From: Pseudomonas paraeruginosa PA7
Lineage (GTDB): Bacteria > Pseudomonadota > Gammaproteobacteria > Pseudomonadales > Pseudomonadaceae
Direction of reading: 5' to 3'
NCBI RefSeq assembly: GCF_000017205.1
Contig: NC_009656.1
Location: forward strand, 6,440,501-6,504,500
Length of the DNA stretch: 64,000 bases
A model generated the notes under the pieces. That model did no database searches, had not been told where the DNA came from, and saw only the letters and a program-made list of their open reading frames with translations. A program made the translations under genes and the position numbers. This document shows, piece by piece, positions 9,094 to 19,892 of the stretch. Position 1 is the first letter of the stretch. Every line of letters begins with the position of its first letter.

Positions 9094-9297
9094 ATGGAAC
9101 GTACCCTCGGTTCCAACACTTTCGACATCGCTCGCTCCAACCGCCGCAGCAGCAGCCTGCTGGGCACCATGAAACTGTGGCAGCGCCGCATCCAGAGCCG
9201 TCGCCAGCTGGCCCGCCTGGACTCCCGCCTGCTCGCCGATGCCGGCATCAGCGAAGCCCAGCGCTACGCCGAACTGAACAAGCCGTTCTGGCGCTAA
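9094..9297 (+). CDS. DUF1127 small protein (PA5446-type)
   Basis: A 67-residue basic protein. The C-terminal half has the DUF1127 signature RRQLARLDSRLLADAGIS, followed by a tail ending NKPFWR. DUF1127 proteins are small Arg-rich regulators; in other bacteria some affect phosphate/carbon metabolism or RNA turnover, but this one has no assigned role that I know of. The long AT-rich leader upstream suggests regulated expression. A second DUF1127 gene with the same KPFWR end lies at 34363-34554. Confidence 0.9.
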   Translation: MERTLGSNTFDIARSNRRSSSLLGTMKLWQRRIQSRRQLARLDSRLLADAGISEAQRYAELNKPFWR

Positions 9298-9316
9298 GCG
9301 ACACTGTTATGCCAAG

Positions 9317-9366
9317 GTTCAGGCCTGCCTGAACTGTACCGTAGGCCGCTCCTTACCGAGCGGCCT
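9317..9366. terminator. Bidirectional terminator between the DUF1127 gene and wbpZ
   Basis: Two hairpins lie between the convergent genes. The first has GTTCAGGC/GCCTGAAC arms (9317-9324 and 9327-9334). The second has AGGCCGCTC/GAGCGGCCT arms (9343-9351 and 9358-9366). The wbpZ stop codon (9353-9355) lies in the loop of the second hairpin. Neither has a long U-tract. Confidence 0.6.
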
Positions 9367-10498
9367 TCGCGCATGTGGAGGAAGCCTTTTCCTCCAAAAT
9401 TTCGCGATACAGCTCGCTCCAGCGACGCCCCATTTCCTCGGCGGTGAACAGTTGCCGATAGCGGGCCTCCGCATTCCTGCCCATTTCCTCCGCCTGCTGC
9501 GGATGTTCCCATAGCCAGCGCATCGCCTCGCGAAACGCGGCCGGCTGGCTGGGCGGCACGACCAGGCCGGTCTCGCCATGGATATTGATGTAGCTGGTGC
9601 CGGTGCCGATCTCGCTGGAGATCATCGGCTTGCCGTACATCGCGCCCTCCAGCAGGGAGATGCCGAACGCTTCGGAACGCAGGTGCGACGGAAAGACCAT
9701 GGCGTAGCTGAGTTGCAGCAGGGCGACCTTGTCCTCGTCGTCCACCCGGCCAAGAAAGTGTACGTTGCGCAGCCCCAGCGCCGCGGCCTGGGCATACAGC
9801 TCGGCCTGCAACGGCCCGGCACCGACGATCACCACCGGGTAATCGGTGCCCTGCAACGCATCCAGCAGAATATGCAGGCCCTTGTAGTAGCGCATCACCC
9901 CGACGAACAGGAAGAACCGCGGCCCGAGTTTCTCTCGCCAGTGCTCCAGACGCTGTGCCGCAGGCTTCGGGTAGCAAGCCTTGTCCAGGCCGTAGGTGAT
10001 CACCCGGGTCTTTTCCCGGTACTGGCGGAGCACGTCGCTGGTGCTGAAGTAGTTGGGCGAGGCTGCGACGATACGATCCACGCTGTGGAGGAAACGACTC
10101 ATCAGCGGCCGGTACAGTTTCAACAGGACGCGCTGGCGGATGATGTCCGAATGGTAGGTGACCACGCTCGGCTTGTTCATACCGGTGAGGAAATGCACCA
10201 GGTCCATGAACGGCCAGGGGAAGTGGTAGTTGACCACGTCCGCCTCCGCCGCCAGCTCGCGGAACTGCTTGAACACGCTCAGGGAAAAACCCGTGGAAGC
10301 GAGCTGCAGGTCGAGCCTGGCGCGATGCACCACATGTCCGCCGAAGGGCACGACAGGCGGATGCGGATCGCTGCTCAGGGTCAGAACATGATTATCTATC
10401 CCCCACGGCCCGCTGCTCTCGCAAAGCTGGAAGATCACCTGTTCGATCCCGCCTACCGTCTCGCTCAGGTAGGTCTTGTAGAAGTGCAGTACCCGCAT
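9353..10498 (-). CDS. wbpZ: D-rhamnosyltransferase WbpZ (CPA biosynthesis)
   Basis: A 381-residue GT4-family (GT-B fold) glycosyltransferase. It has the N-terminal GGIEQVIFQL segment, a conserved RFFLFVGVMRYYKGLHILLD hinge and the donor-binding segment SEAFGISLLEGAMYGKPMIS with the E-x7-E pattern. In P. aeruginosa WbpX, WbpY and WbpZ build the D-rhamnan of the common polysaccharide antigen on a lipid-linked GlcNAc primer in the cytoplasm, with WbpZ acting early. It is the last gene of the operon. Its ATG follows the wbpY stop directly. Confidence 0.95.
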   Translation of the reverse strand: MRVLHFYKTYLSETVGGIEQVIFQLCESSGPWGIDNHVLTLSSDPHPPVVPFGGHVVHRARLDLQLASTGFSLSVFKQFRELAAEADVVNYHFPWPFMDLVHFLTGMNKPSVVTYHSDIIRQRVLLKLYRPLMSRFLHSVDRIVAASPNYFSTSDVLRQYREKTRVITYGLDKACYPKPAAQRLEHWREKLGPRFFLFVGVMRYYKGLHILLDALQGTDYPVVIVGAGPLQAELYAQAAALGLRNVHFLGRVDDEDKVALLQLSYAMVFPSHLRSEAFGISLLEGAMYGKPMISSEIGTGTSYINIHGETGLVVPPSQPAAFREAMRWLWEHPQQAEEMGRNAEARYRQLFTAEEMGRRWSELYREILEEKASSTCAKAAR

Positions 10499-11626
10499 TC
10501 AGCCCTCCACGGCACGACGATAGGCTGCAGCGGTGAGATTCGCGCAACGCTGCCAGGAAAACTGCTCCGCCCGTCGCAGGCCGGCTTCCCGGCAATGCTC
10601 CCAGTAGACGGTATCCTCGGTCATGCGGACCAGCATGTCAGATAGCCCATCGGCATCATCCGGGTCAATATAGCTGCCCGCCTCGCCGGCCACCTCGGGC
10701 ATCGCCGAAAGCCGCGTGAGCAACACCGGCGTGCCGCTGGCCATGGCCTCCAGGACCGGCAGCCCGAAGCCCTCGTAGAGCGAGGGAAACACCAGCGCCC
10801 GCGCGCCCGCCAGCAGTTCGGCGACCCGCTCGTCCGGCAGGTAGCCGAGCAACCGCACGGTTCCGGAGGCCAGGGCCTGGCGCAACTCGTCGTTGAGCGA
10901 GCGGCTCTCCCAACCTGGCATGCCGACGATCATCAGCGGAAAACGCTGGCGGATCGCCGCCGGCAATTGCCCGTGGGCGCGCAGGGCCAGCGACAGGTTC
11001 TTGCGCGGCTCCAGGGTTCCCACGCAGAGGAAATACCCGCGCGGCACCAGACCATGCGTGCGCAAGGGCTCGCGCAGGGACTCCCGGTCCCGCGGGCGGA
11101 AGCGCGCGGCATGGCCGAGGGGCGCCACCACGAAGCGCTCGCGCGGCAGGCCGAAATACGCCTGCGCCTCGTCGGCGATCGCCTGCGAGTCGGTCAGGAT
11201 CAACCGCGCCTTTTCCACCCCACGCGCCAACCGGCGTTCTATTTCGCGCAAGCGAGCGGCGGGTTGCGTCGCCGGATAGCGCAAATGAGTCAGGTCGTGC
11301 AGGGTCATCAGCAGCGGCCCGTCGAACTCCAGCGGCCACAGGCTGGGCTCGTGGTAGAGATCGACCGCTGGCCGGCCGCGCTCGAAGCGCCGCTGCTCCA
11401 GCCAGCGCCGTGCCCGGTAGGCGCCGGGCACGCTGCGCAGCCAGGGTGACAGGCGCGAGTAGCCGGGCAATGCCGCCGCCGGCAGGTCGCCACTCCAGCC
11501 CCAGCCATGGAACAGGGAAAACTCGAGGTCGGCATGGGCCTGCAGCGCACCCAGCAGCTCGACCAGGTAATGTCCGATGCCGGTCCGCGGCGCCTGGAGA
11601 ATCCGCGCGTTAACCGCAATCCGCAT
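10499..11626 (-). CDS. wbpY: D-rhamnosyltransferase WbpY (CPA biosynthesis)
   Basis: A 375-residue GT4-family enzyme beginning MRIAVNARILQAPRTGIGHY. The signature FLCVGTLEPRKNLSLALRAH and the nucleotide-sugar site PSLYEGFGLPVLEAMASGTP with its E-x7-E pair are intact. Known role: alpha-D-rhamnosyltransferase of the CPA repeat, using GDP-D-rhamnose. The start overlaps the 3' end of wbpX by 17 bp, which argues for coupled translation. Confidence 0.95.
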   Translation of the reverse strand: MRIAVNARILQAPRTGIGHYLVELLGALQAHADLEFSLFHGWGWSGDLPAAALPGYSRLSPWLRSVPGAYRARRWLEQRRFERGRPAVDLYHEPSLWPLEFDGPLLMTLHDLTHLRYPATQPAARLREIERRLARGVEKARLILTDSQAIADEAQAYFGLPRERFVVAPLGHAARFRPRDRESLREPLRTHGLVPRGYFLCVGTLEPRKNLSLALRAHGQLPAAIRQRFPLMIVGMPGWESRSLNDELRQALASGTVRLLGYLPDERVAELLAGARALVFPSLYEGFGLPVLEAMASGTPVLLTRLSAMPEVAGEAGSYIDPDDADGLSDMLVRMTEDTVYWEHCREAGLRRAEQFSWQRCANLTAAAYRRAVEG

Positions 11627-12992
11627 GTACTGCCTCGCCTCGCGCCGACGCCTTGCCGAGGGCGAGCAGGATCCGCGCGATCAGTTGCCGACTCGCCTCG
11701 TGCCAGCCGATCCAGCGCCATTCGCCGACCGGTCGCTCGGCCGGGAACTCGCCCGTGGCCTCGAAGCGGGTGACCAGGCTCGCCAGGGTCTGCGGATCGG
11801 CGAGATCGAAGTAGGCCATGAATTCGCCACCGATCTCGCGGAACACCGGAATATCGCTGCCCATCGCCGGCAGGCCGCGCTGCATGGCCTCCACCAGCGG
11901 CAGGCCGAAGCCCTCCACGTAGGATGGAAAGACCAGCGACGCGGCGTGGGAATAGGCGTACTCCAGACTCTTGTCGGAGAGATCGTTGAACATGAACAGG
12001 CGTTTGCCCAGCTCCGCATGCTGCCGCACCCGCTCCACCAGCGCCTCGCACTTCCAGCCGATGCGTCCGGCGATGCACAGCCGCGCCTGCGAGCCCTGGG
12101 CCCAGGCGCGCTCGAAGGCATCCAGCAGATAACCGTGGTTCTTCCGCGGCTCGATGGTGCTGACCATCAGGAATACCGGCGCCTTGGCCTTGAACATGCG
12201 CAGCAGGTCGGGCTCGACGGCGGCGCCGTCCTCCACCAGGTCCAGCTCCGAGCCCAGGTGGAAATAGTCGAACCAGCGTTGCGCGACCTTCTCCGGGCCG
12301 ATGCGCCGCAGCATCTCCGCGCGTACCTCGTCGCGGATGGTCTCGGAAATCGCGACGTAGCCGTCGGCGGTGGCCGCGATCCAGTCGAACCAGTGGTTGA
12401 ACACCTTGACCAGGCCGGCATCGCAGAATTGCGGATGGGTCAGCGGGATCAGGTCGTAGATCACCGAGACGATGCCCACGCCCTCGCTCTTGAGGCGCTC
12501 CGCCAGCGGGAAGAAATCGGCGTGCCAGGAGGAGTCCAGCAAGACCAGCTGGTCGCCGGCCCGATGTTCGAGCGGGGTCGCGCGAACGGGTGCGGGCTGC
12601 TGCTTGCCGAGGATACGGTCGAGCAGGCGCAGCGGAACGCTGAGGAAAGCGAAGGCGAACAGTCGGCAAGCTATGTAGAGCAGGCGCCGGGCCCACGGTG
12701 AGGAACGGAACGGGCGGCGCTTCTCCAGGGTGCGCTGGCCCAGCCAGAAGTAGTTGGCGGCCCGCTCCAGCAGGATGCGCAGGCGTACCAGCGGCGAATG
12801 CGGACGCGGGTCCAGCGGCGCCAGGCTATGGACCTGGTACAGGGTGCCGTCGAGCATCGCTACCGGGATGCATTCCACCGTCTCGTCGGCTTCCGGCAAC
12901 TCGCGGATGACGTTGCGCACCACCCGTTGAATACCGGAATTGACCTTGGGATGCTCGAACACATAGGTGCATTCGACCAGCAGACGCGTCAT
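11610..12992 (-). CDS. wbpX: D-rhamnosyltransferase WbpX (CPA biosynthesis)
   Basis: A 460-residue GT4-family enzyme. The ATG at 12992 (MTRLLVECTYVFEHPKVNSG) is chosen because it overlaps the wzt stop by 4 bp (ATGA); the longer upstream frame lies inside wzt and is not protein-like. Conserved sites are the MVSTIEPRKNHGYLLDAF hinge and PSYVEGFGLPLVEAMQRGLP. Together with WbpY and WbpZ it polymerises the D-rhamnose homopolymer. It is longer than WbpY/Z because of an N-terminal extension. Confidence 0.95.
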   Translation of the reverse strand: MTRLLVECTYVFEHPKVNSGIQRVVRNVIRELPEADETVECIPVAMLDGTLYQVHSLAPLDPRPHSPLVRLRILLERAANYFWLGQRTLEKRRPFRSSPWARRLLYIACRLFAFAFLSVPLRLLDRILGKQQPAPVRATPLEHRAGDQLVLLDSSWHADFFPLAERLKSEGVGIVSVIYDLIPLTHPQFCDAGLVKVFNHWFDWIAATADGYVAISETIRDEVRAEMLRRIGPEKVAQRWFDYFHLGSELDLVEDGAAVEPDLLRMFKAKAPVFLMVSTIEPRKNHGYLLDAFERAWAQGSQARLCIAGRIGWKCEALVERVRQHAELGKRLFMFNDLSDKSLEYAYSHAASLVFPSYVEGFGLPLVEAMQRGLPAMGSDIPVFREIGGEFMAYFDLADPQTLASLVTRFEATGEFPAERPVGEWRWIGWHEASRQLIARILLALGKASARGEAVHADCG

Positions 12993-14254
12993 GGAGTGCT
13001 CTCCGCGGAGGTGGGGTCCAGCGCCGCCTCGGTGGAGCGGCTGACATGGGTTTCGGCGCCCAGCCAGGAGCAACCGACGAAGTCTTCCCGGCGGTTGTTG
13101 ATGACATGGAAGACCAGGCCGTAGTCGCGCCATTCGAAGTTGCGGTCCAGGTGCGAGTCCAGCCGCGACAGGCTCAGCGCCACCGAATAGTGACCCTTGC
13201 CCAGGCGCATGTCGAAGGCGAAGCGGTAGGTGATGCGCTCGCCGGCCTTCAGGTCGGTGAGGGCCTTGTCCAGGCGGTGGGTATTGATCCCGTACATCGG
13301 CTGGCCGAGGCGGTCCTTGATCATGAAGCCGAGGATCAGCCGCTCGATGTCCTGGCGTACCTCCACCTCGACCTCCAGCGCCACCGGCTGGCCCACCTCG
13401 ACCACCTCCAGCGCGCGCTGCCGCTGGTCGACCATCCGCACGTCGAGGATCGCCGCCTCACCGGTACCGGAGATCGTCCGCACCTGGCCGTCGGCGAGCA
13501 TTTCCTGGCGCACGGTCTGCCCCTCGCGCTCGGCGAGCAGGGCGTTGTAGTAGTCCATCACCTCCTCCGGCCGCCCACGCATGGCCATCCGTCCCTGCTC
13601 CAGGAGAATCGCGGAGTCGCAGATGGACTGGATCGCCGAGCGGTCGTGGGAAACGATCAGCAGGGTGGTGCCGGCCTTGCGGAAGCTGCGGATGCGCTCG
13701 AAGCTCTTGTGCTGGAAATAGGCATCGCCAACCGACAGGGCCTCGTCGACGATCAGGATGTCCGGTCGCCGGGCAGTCGCCACGCTGAACGCCAGGCGCA
13801 TCTGCATGCCGCTGGAGTAGGTGCGCACCGGCTGCTCGATGGCCTCGCCGATCTCGGCGAAGGCCTCGATCTCCGGCATCAGCGCCTGGATCTCCTCGAC
13901 CTGCATGCCCAGCAGTTGCCCGGCCATGAAGACGTTCTGCCGGCCGGTGAAGTCCGGGTGGAAGCCCATGCCCAATTCGAGCAGCGCGGCGACCCGGCCG
14001 GCCACGCGGATCTCGCCGCAGGTCGGCTGGGTGGTGCCGGCGATCATCTTCAGCAGGGTGCTCTTGCCAGCGCCATTGACCCCGACGATGCCGACCGCTT
14101 CGCCAGGCTCGATGGTGAACTCGACGTCGCGCAGGATCCAGTGCAGGTGGTGGCGCGAAGGGCTGAAAGGCACCAGCCACTCGAACAGCCGGCTCCAGCG
14201 ATTGGGATATTGCTTGTAGGCCTTGCCCAGGCCGGATACGCGTATCTGTCCCAT
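12989..14254 (-). CDS. wzt: CPA O-antigen export ABC transporter ATPase Wzt
   Basis: A 421-residue protein. The N-terminal 245 residues are an ABC ATPase with Walker A GVNGAGKST, signature YSSGMQMRLAF and Walker B DILIVDEA. The C-terminal ~150 residues form the Wzt carbohydrate-binding domain that recognises the finished glycan end in some systems. It energises export of lipid-linked D-rhamnan through Wzm. Its start overlaps the wzm stop by one base (TGATG). Confidence 0.96.
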   Translation of the reverse strand: MGQIRVSGLGKAYKQYPNRWSRLFEWLVPFSPSRHHLHWILRDVEFTIEPGEAVGIVGVNGAGKSTLLKMIAGTTQPTCGEIRVAGRVAALLELGMGFHPDFTGRQNVFMAGQLLGMQVEEIQALMPEIEAFAEIGEAIEQPVRTYSSGMQMRLAFSVATARRPDILIVDEALSVGDAYFQHKSFERIRSFRKAGTTLLIVSHDRSAIQSICDSAILLEQGRMAMRGRPEEVMDYYNALLAEREGQTVRQEMLADGQVRTISGTGEAAILDVRMVDQRQRALEVVEVGQPVALEVEVEVRQDIERLILGFMIKDRLGQPMYGINTHRLDKALTDLKAGERITYRFAFDMRLGKGHYSVALSLSRLDSHLDRNFEWRDYGLVFHVINNRREDFVGCSWLGAETHVSRSTEAALDPTSAESTP

Positions 14255-15051
14255 CAGAGTTCATCCACCATTTCGCCGACCCGCTGGCGGAACAGGCGCA
14301 GGCCGAGCGCGCACAACAGCAGCGCCAGCAGGGTGATCGGCAGCAATGAAGGCCAGTCCGGCCATTGTCCATGGAGGAACAGCTGCTGGTAGCTGCGCAT
14401 CAGCGCGGTCATCGGGTTGAGCTCGATCAGCGAGCGGATGCCTTCCGGCAGGATACCGATCGGATAGACGATCGGCGTCAGCCAGAACCAGAACTGCAGG
14501 CAGATGCCGAACAACTGGCCGACGTCGCGGAAGAACACGTTGAGCACCCCGAGGATCATCCCAAGTCCGGCGGCGAACAGCACCTGGATCGCCAGCAGCG
14601 GCACCAGCGCCAACAGCGCCGCCCCGGGCAGGCGCCCGCTGAGGGCGAGGAAGCCGAGGAACAGGACGAGGATGATGGCGAAGTTGACCGCGGCGTTGAG
14701 CAGCACGATGACCGGCAGGCAGATGCGCGGGAAGCTGATCTTCTTCAGCAGGTTGGCGTTCTCGATGAACATGCCCTGGCTGCGCAGGGTGATCTCGGCG
14801 AACAGGCCCCAGGTCAGCAGGCCGGCGCAGAGATAGACGCTATAGGCCAGGCCATCGTCGACGCCGGGCAGGCGCGCGCGCATCACCTGGGAGAAGATCA
14901 CCGTGTAGACGACGATCATCGACAGTGGGTTGAGCACTGTCCACAGCGCGCCGAACAGCGAGCCGCGGTAGCGCGACTGGAACTCGCGCTTGACGCTGCC
15001 GAGCACGAATCCGCGATAGCCCCACAAGGAACGAGACAAGCCAAGAAGCAT
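14254..15051 (-). CDS. wzm: CPA O-antigen export ABC transporter permease Wzm
   Basis: A 265-residue ABC-2 type permease with about six membrane segments. It shows the family features of an N-terminal amphipathic region (VKREFQSRYRGSLFGALWTV), a central FRDVGQLFGICLQFWFWLTP motif and a basic C-terminus. It moves undecaprenyl-linked D-rhamnan across the inner membrane with Wzt. Coupled on both sides: its start overlaps the wbpW stop by one base and its stop overlaps the wzt start. Confidence 0.96.
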   Translation of the reverse strand: MLLGLSRSLWGYRGFVLGSVKREFQSRYRGSLFGALWTVLNPLSMIVVYTVIFSQVMRARLPGVDDGLAYSVYLCAGLLTWGLFAEITLRSQGMFIENANLLKKISFPRICLPVIVLLNAAVNFAIILVLFLGFLALSGRLPGAALLALVPLLAIQVLFAAGLGMILGVLNVFFRDVGQLFGICLQFWFWLTPIVYPIGILPEGIRSLIELNPMTALMRSYQQLFLHGQWPDWPSLLPITLLALLLCALGLRLFRQRVGEMVDEL

Positions 15052-16490
15052 CAGACCACCCTGCCGTACTGGTCCTCGAAGCGGACGATATCGTCCTCTC
15101 CCAGGTATTCCCCACTCTGCACCTCGATCATCACCAGGTCGATGACCCCCGGGTTCTCCAGGCGATGCTGGTGGCCCGCGGGAATGTAGGTCGACTCGTT
15201 GCTGTTGACCAGCCGCGCGCCGTCGCCATTGGTGACCCGGGCCATGCCCTGCACCACGATCCAGTGCTCGCTGCGATGATGGTGCATCTGCAGCGACAGG
15301 CGCTCTCCCGGCTTGACCACGATGCGCTTGATCTTGAAGCGCGGCCCTTCCTCCAGAACGGTGTAGGTGCCCCAGGGACGGCTGACGGTGCGATGCAGCC
15401 GATAGGCCTCGTGCCGCTCGTCCTTCAGCCGCTGCACCACCCTGCGCACGTCCTGGACCCGGTCGGCGCGGGCGACCAGCAGCGCATCGGAAGTATCCAC
15501 CACCACCAGGTCGTCGACCCCGACCGTGGCGACCAGACGCCCGTCGCTCTGCACGAAGGTGTTGCGGGTGTCGACGAACAGGGTGTCGCCGCTACCGCGA
15601 TTGCCCTCGGCATCCGCGTCGAGCAGCGTGCCCATGGCGCCCCAGGAGCCGATGTCGCTCCAGTCGAAGCTCGCCGGCACCACCGCGACCCGCGCGGAGC
15701 GCTCCATCAGCGCGTAGTCGATGGAGATGTCCGGTAGCGCGGCGAAGGCTTCGCCCGCCAGTTCATGCTGGACCCCATCGGCCATCTGCACAGCCGCACT
15801 GGCGGCCAGGCAGGCCCTGGCCTGCTCCAGCAGGGCCGGCGCATGCTGCGCCAGCTCGTCGACCAGGGTCGCCGCCGTGAAGCAGAACATCCCGGAATTC
15901 CACAGGAAGTTGCCGCTTTCCAGGTAAACCCGGGCGGTCTGCTCGTCGGGCTTCTCGACGAAGCGGCGCACCCTGGCCGCGCCCCGCTCGTCCAGCCGCT
16001 CGCCCAGTTCGATGTAGCCGAAACCGGTTTCCGGCGCGCTCGGCACCACGCCGAAGGTGACCAGGTGGCCGGCGGCGGCGAGGCGCGTGGCATGTTCGAC
16101 CGCCGCGCGGAAGGCCGCTTCGTCGCGAATCAGGTGATCGGCCGGCATCACCACCAGCACCGCCGCGTCGCCATGCTCGGCCTGCAGCGCCAGCGCCGCG
16201 ACGGCGATCGCCGGGGCGGTGTTGCGCCCCGCCGGTTCGAGCAGGAAGTGTCCGCGCAGCCGGCCCAGGCGGGCTTCCTGGAACTGGTCCTTGCTCTGGA
16301 AGTAGTAGTCGCGGTTGGTCACCGTGACGATGTCGCCAGGTCCGGACAGGAGCCCGGCGGCGCGCCGGTAGGTCTTGCCCAGCAAGGTCTGGCCATCGGG
16401 CAGGCGCATGAACGGTTTCGGCTGACCTTCACGCGACACCGGCCAAAGGCGGGTGCCGGCGCCGCCGGAAAGCACCACGGGAATCAGCAT
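15051..16490 (-). CDS. wbpW: Bifunctional phosphomannose isomerase / GDP-mannose pyrophosphorylase WbpW
   Basis: A 479-residue type II PMI-GMP enzyme. The N-terminus has the nucleotidyltransferase loop LSGGAGTRLWPVSRE and the FVEKP active-site motif. The C-terminal ~120 residues form the cupin isomerase domain, with KPGERLSLQMHHHRSEHW metal ligands. It supplies GDP-D-mannose from fructose-6-phosphate for GDP-D-rhamnose. It overlaps functionally with AlgA and PslB encoded elsewhere. A 3-bp gap separates it from the gmd stop. Confidence 0.96.
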   Translation of the reverse strand: MLIPVVLSGGAGTRLWPVSREGQPKPFMRLPDGQTLLGKTYRRAAGLLSGPGDIVTVTNRDYYFQSKDQFQEARLGRLRGHFLLEPAGRNTAPAIAVAALALQAEHGDAAVLVVMPADHLIRDEAAFRAAVEHATRLAAAGHLVTFGVVPSAPETGFGYIELGERLDERGAARVRRFVEKPDEQTARVYLESGNFLWNSGMFCFTAATLVDELAQHAPALLEQARACLAASAAVQMADGVQHELAGEAFAALPDISIDYALMERSARVAVVPASFDWSDIGSWGAMGTLLDADAEGNRGSGDTLFVDTRNTFVQSDGRLVATVGVDDLVVVDTSDALLVARADRVQDVRRVVQRLKDERHEAYRLHRTVSRPWGTYTVLEEGPRFKIKRIVVKPGERLSLQMHHHRSEHWIVVQGMARVTNGDGARLVNSNESTYIPAGHQHRLENPGVIDLVMIEVQSGEYLGEDDIVRFEDQYGRVV

Positions 16491-16493
16491 GGC

Positions 16494-18373
<1,880 letters not shown>

Positions 18374-18458
18374 TTCGGCTACCTATCGGTCAATCTCCTG
18401 ATGCTGGCTACTGCTATTGGCTGTTCAGGAGCAGGGATTCCAGGACATCGGGAGTCGT

Positions 18459-18486
18459 ATTGTTATTTTTGAACAATCTGTGCCAA
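18459..18486 (-). promoter_or_regulatory. Candidate promoter of the CPA operon (rmd)
   Basis: On the minus strand TTGGCA (18486-18481) is followed after 16 bp by AACAAT (18464-18459), in an AT-rich part of the 178-bp gap between rmd and the phosphatase gene. It is about 85 bp before the TTG start. It is a moderate sigma-70 match and no other site in the gap looks better. Confidence 0.35.
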
Positions 18487-18551
18487 AAATGGGGTGAATT
18501 CAACTGTTGATACCATGACCGACCGGTTCTCGCCGGGCGGGCCGACACCAC

Positions 18552-18971
18552 CTAGACGGGCAGCACGAGCACCACCAGCCAGGCCACCAGACTCCCCACC
18601 AGCAGGCCGGCGAGAATCTCCGTCCGACTGTGCCCCATGCGCTCACGCAATGCGCCCTTTTCACGGCTGTCGCGCAACTCGTTGATCGCCCGCGCCTGCA
18701 GTCCGATCTGCCGTCGCAGGCTGTTGGCATCGAGCACCACGATGAAGGCCAGCGTGACGGCCACGCCGAAAGCCGGATGGCCGATACCTTCCCGCAGAGC
18801 AATGAGAGCGGCCATGCTGCCGACGATGGCGCTGTGGTTGCTTGGCAGGCCACCATAACCGATAAGGCCGAAAGCCGGTTTTCCTGCCTTGAGGCTATTG
18901 ATCACGAACTTGCAACTGCCAGCCACCAGCCAGGCCAGGAAAGGAGTGATCAGGTAGGAGTAATCCTTCAT
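18552..18971 (-). CDS. Divergent PAP2 (DUF212) membrane phosphatase, probable phosphoribosyl-lipid 5-phosphatase
   Basis: A 139-residue membrane protein of the divergent PAP2 family. The first motif GGLPSNHSAIVGS and the second region DANSLRRQIGLQARAINEL are clear, and GHSRTEILAG matches the usual GHT motif. The ATG at 18971 follows the UbiA stop by one base. In mycobacteria the decaprenyl-phosphoribose-5-phosphate made by the UbiA enzyme is dephosphorylated by a classical PAP2 protein (Rv3807c). Here a different PAP2-like family sits in that place, so I infer it removes the 5-phosphate. Direct proof is absent. Confidence 0.85.
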   Translation of the reverse strand: MKDYSYLITPFLAWLVAGSCKFVINSLKAGKPAFGLIGYGGLPSNHSAIVGSMAALIALREGIGHPAFGVAVTLAFIVVLDANSLRRQIGLQARAINELRDSREKGALRERMGHSRTEILAGLLVGSLVAWLVVLVLPV

Positions 18972-18972
18972 C

Positions 18973-19851
18973 TCAGTGCGGCCAGAGCGCATAGGCGCAG
19001 GCCAGCCCCCAGAGGACCACTGTCGCCAGAAGCTGCCAGTCGGACAACAGGGCATCGGTCGGCGACTCACCACCCTCCTTGGCCTCCACCACATACCAGT
19101 ACCGGAACAAACCGAACAGCACGAGCGGAATGGTCACCACCAGTTCCTCTCGACTGGTGATCACGAACAGACTGTAGAACAGCAAAGCCCCGGTTGCAGA
19201 CATTTCCGCATAACGATCAACCAACGCCAGCGAATAGTGCTGCAGGACTTCACGGCTCTGGCTGCCGTTCCTGGCCAGTTCCTGACGTCGCTTGACCGCA
19301 GCCAGATAGAGCGCCAGGCACAATGTGGTGACGAACATCCAGGAAGACACCGGTACCGCTAGCGCCACCGCCCCGGCATAGACACGCAATACGAACCCCA
19401 AGGCGATAGTGAAGATGTCCAGTACCGGCTGATGCTTCAGGAAGAAGGTGTAGGCCAGGTTCAACAGCAGGTACAGGCCGATCACCATGATCACCGGCGG
19501 ACTGATCAGCAGGCCGCCGAGCAATGCAAGGTACAGGAGGGCCAGCAGATACTTCGCCTGCAGGGGCGACACCAGCCCCGAAGCGAGCGGGCGGGTAAGG
19601 GCCTTCTTCGGGTGCAGGCGATCACGCTCGATATCGTGCAGGTCGTTGACGATATAGGTAGCGGAGGACGCCAGGCAAAAGAGCAGAACCGCGGCCAGGG
19701 CATGAAGGACCGCGTCGACCTGCAGGAACTCGCCGGAAAAAAGCAGTGGCGCAACCACGAAAGCATTCTTGACCCACTGCCTGGGTCTCATTAGCGCCAA
19801 TAGCCCCTTCAGCTGCGCTAGAGAGGAGCTCCGCTCTACGGTAGTATGCAT
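18973..19851 (-). CDS. UbiA-family 5-phosphoribosyl-1-diphosphate:polyprenyl-phosphate phosphoribosyltransferase (Rv3806c-like)
   Basis: A 292-residue UbiA prenyltransferase-fold membrane protein with about eight membrane segments. The first Asp-rich motif is NDLHDIERDRLHPKK, followed by RPLASG, which resembles DPPR synthase (mycobacterial Rv3806c) more than ubiquinone enzymes. The second motif region is LALVDRYAEMSATG. It would join PRPP to undecaprenyl phosphate as the first committed step to lipid-linked D-arabinofuranose. The ATG at 19851 (MHTTVERS) is preferred to a longer frame that crosses the divergent gtrA-like start. Operon with the downstream phosphatase gene. Confidence 0.9.
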   Translation of the reverse strand: MHTTVERSSSLAQLKGLLALMRPRQWVKNAFVVAPLLFSGEFLQVDAVLHALAAVLLFCLASSATYIVNDLHDIERDRLHPKKALTRPLASGLVSPLQAKYLLALLYLALLGGLLISPPVIMVIGLYLLLNLAYTFFLKHQPVLDIFTIALGFVLRVYAGAVALAVPVSSWMFVTTLCLALYLAAVKRRQELARNGSQSREVLQHYSLALVDRYAEMSATGALLFYSLFVITSREELVVTIPLVLFGLFRYWYVVEAKEGGESPTDALLSDWQLLATVVLWGLACAYALWPH

Positions 19852-19892
19852 GCCCACTTGGCCTCGGGTAGCTGGAACTGGAAGAGTTGGTG

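Noticed and set aside
11308-12696. 462-codon minus-strand frame overlapping wbpX and wbpY
   Set aside because: A shifted frame of wbpX, whose own frame carries all GT4 motifs.
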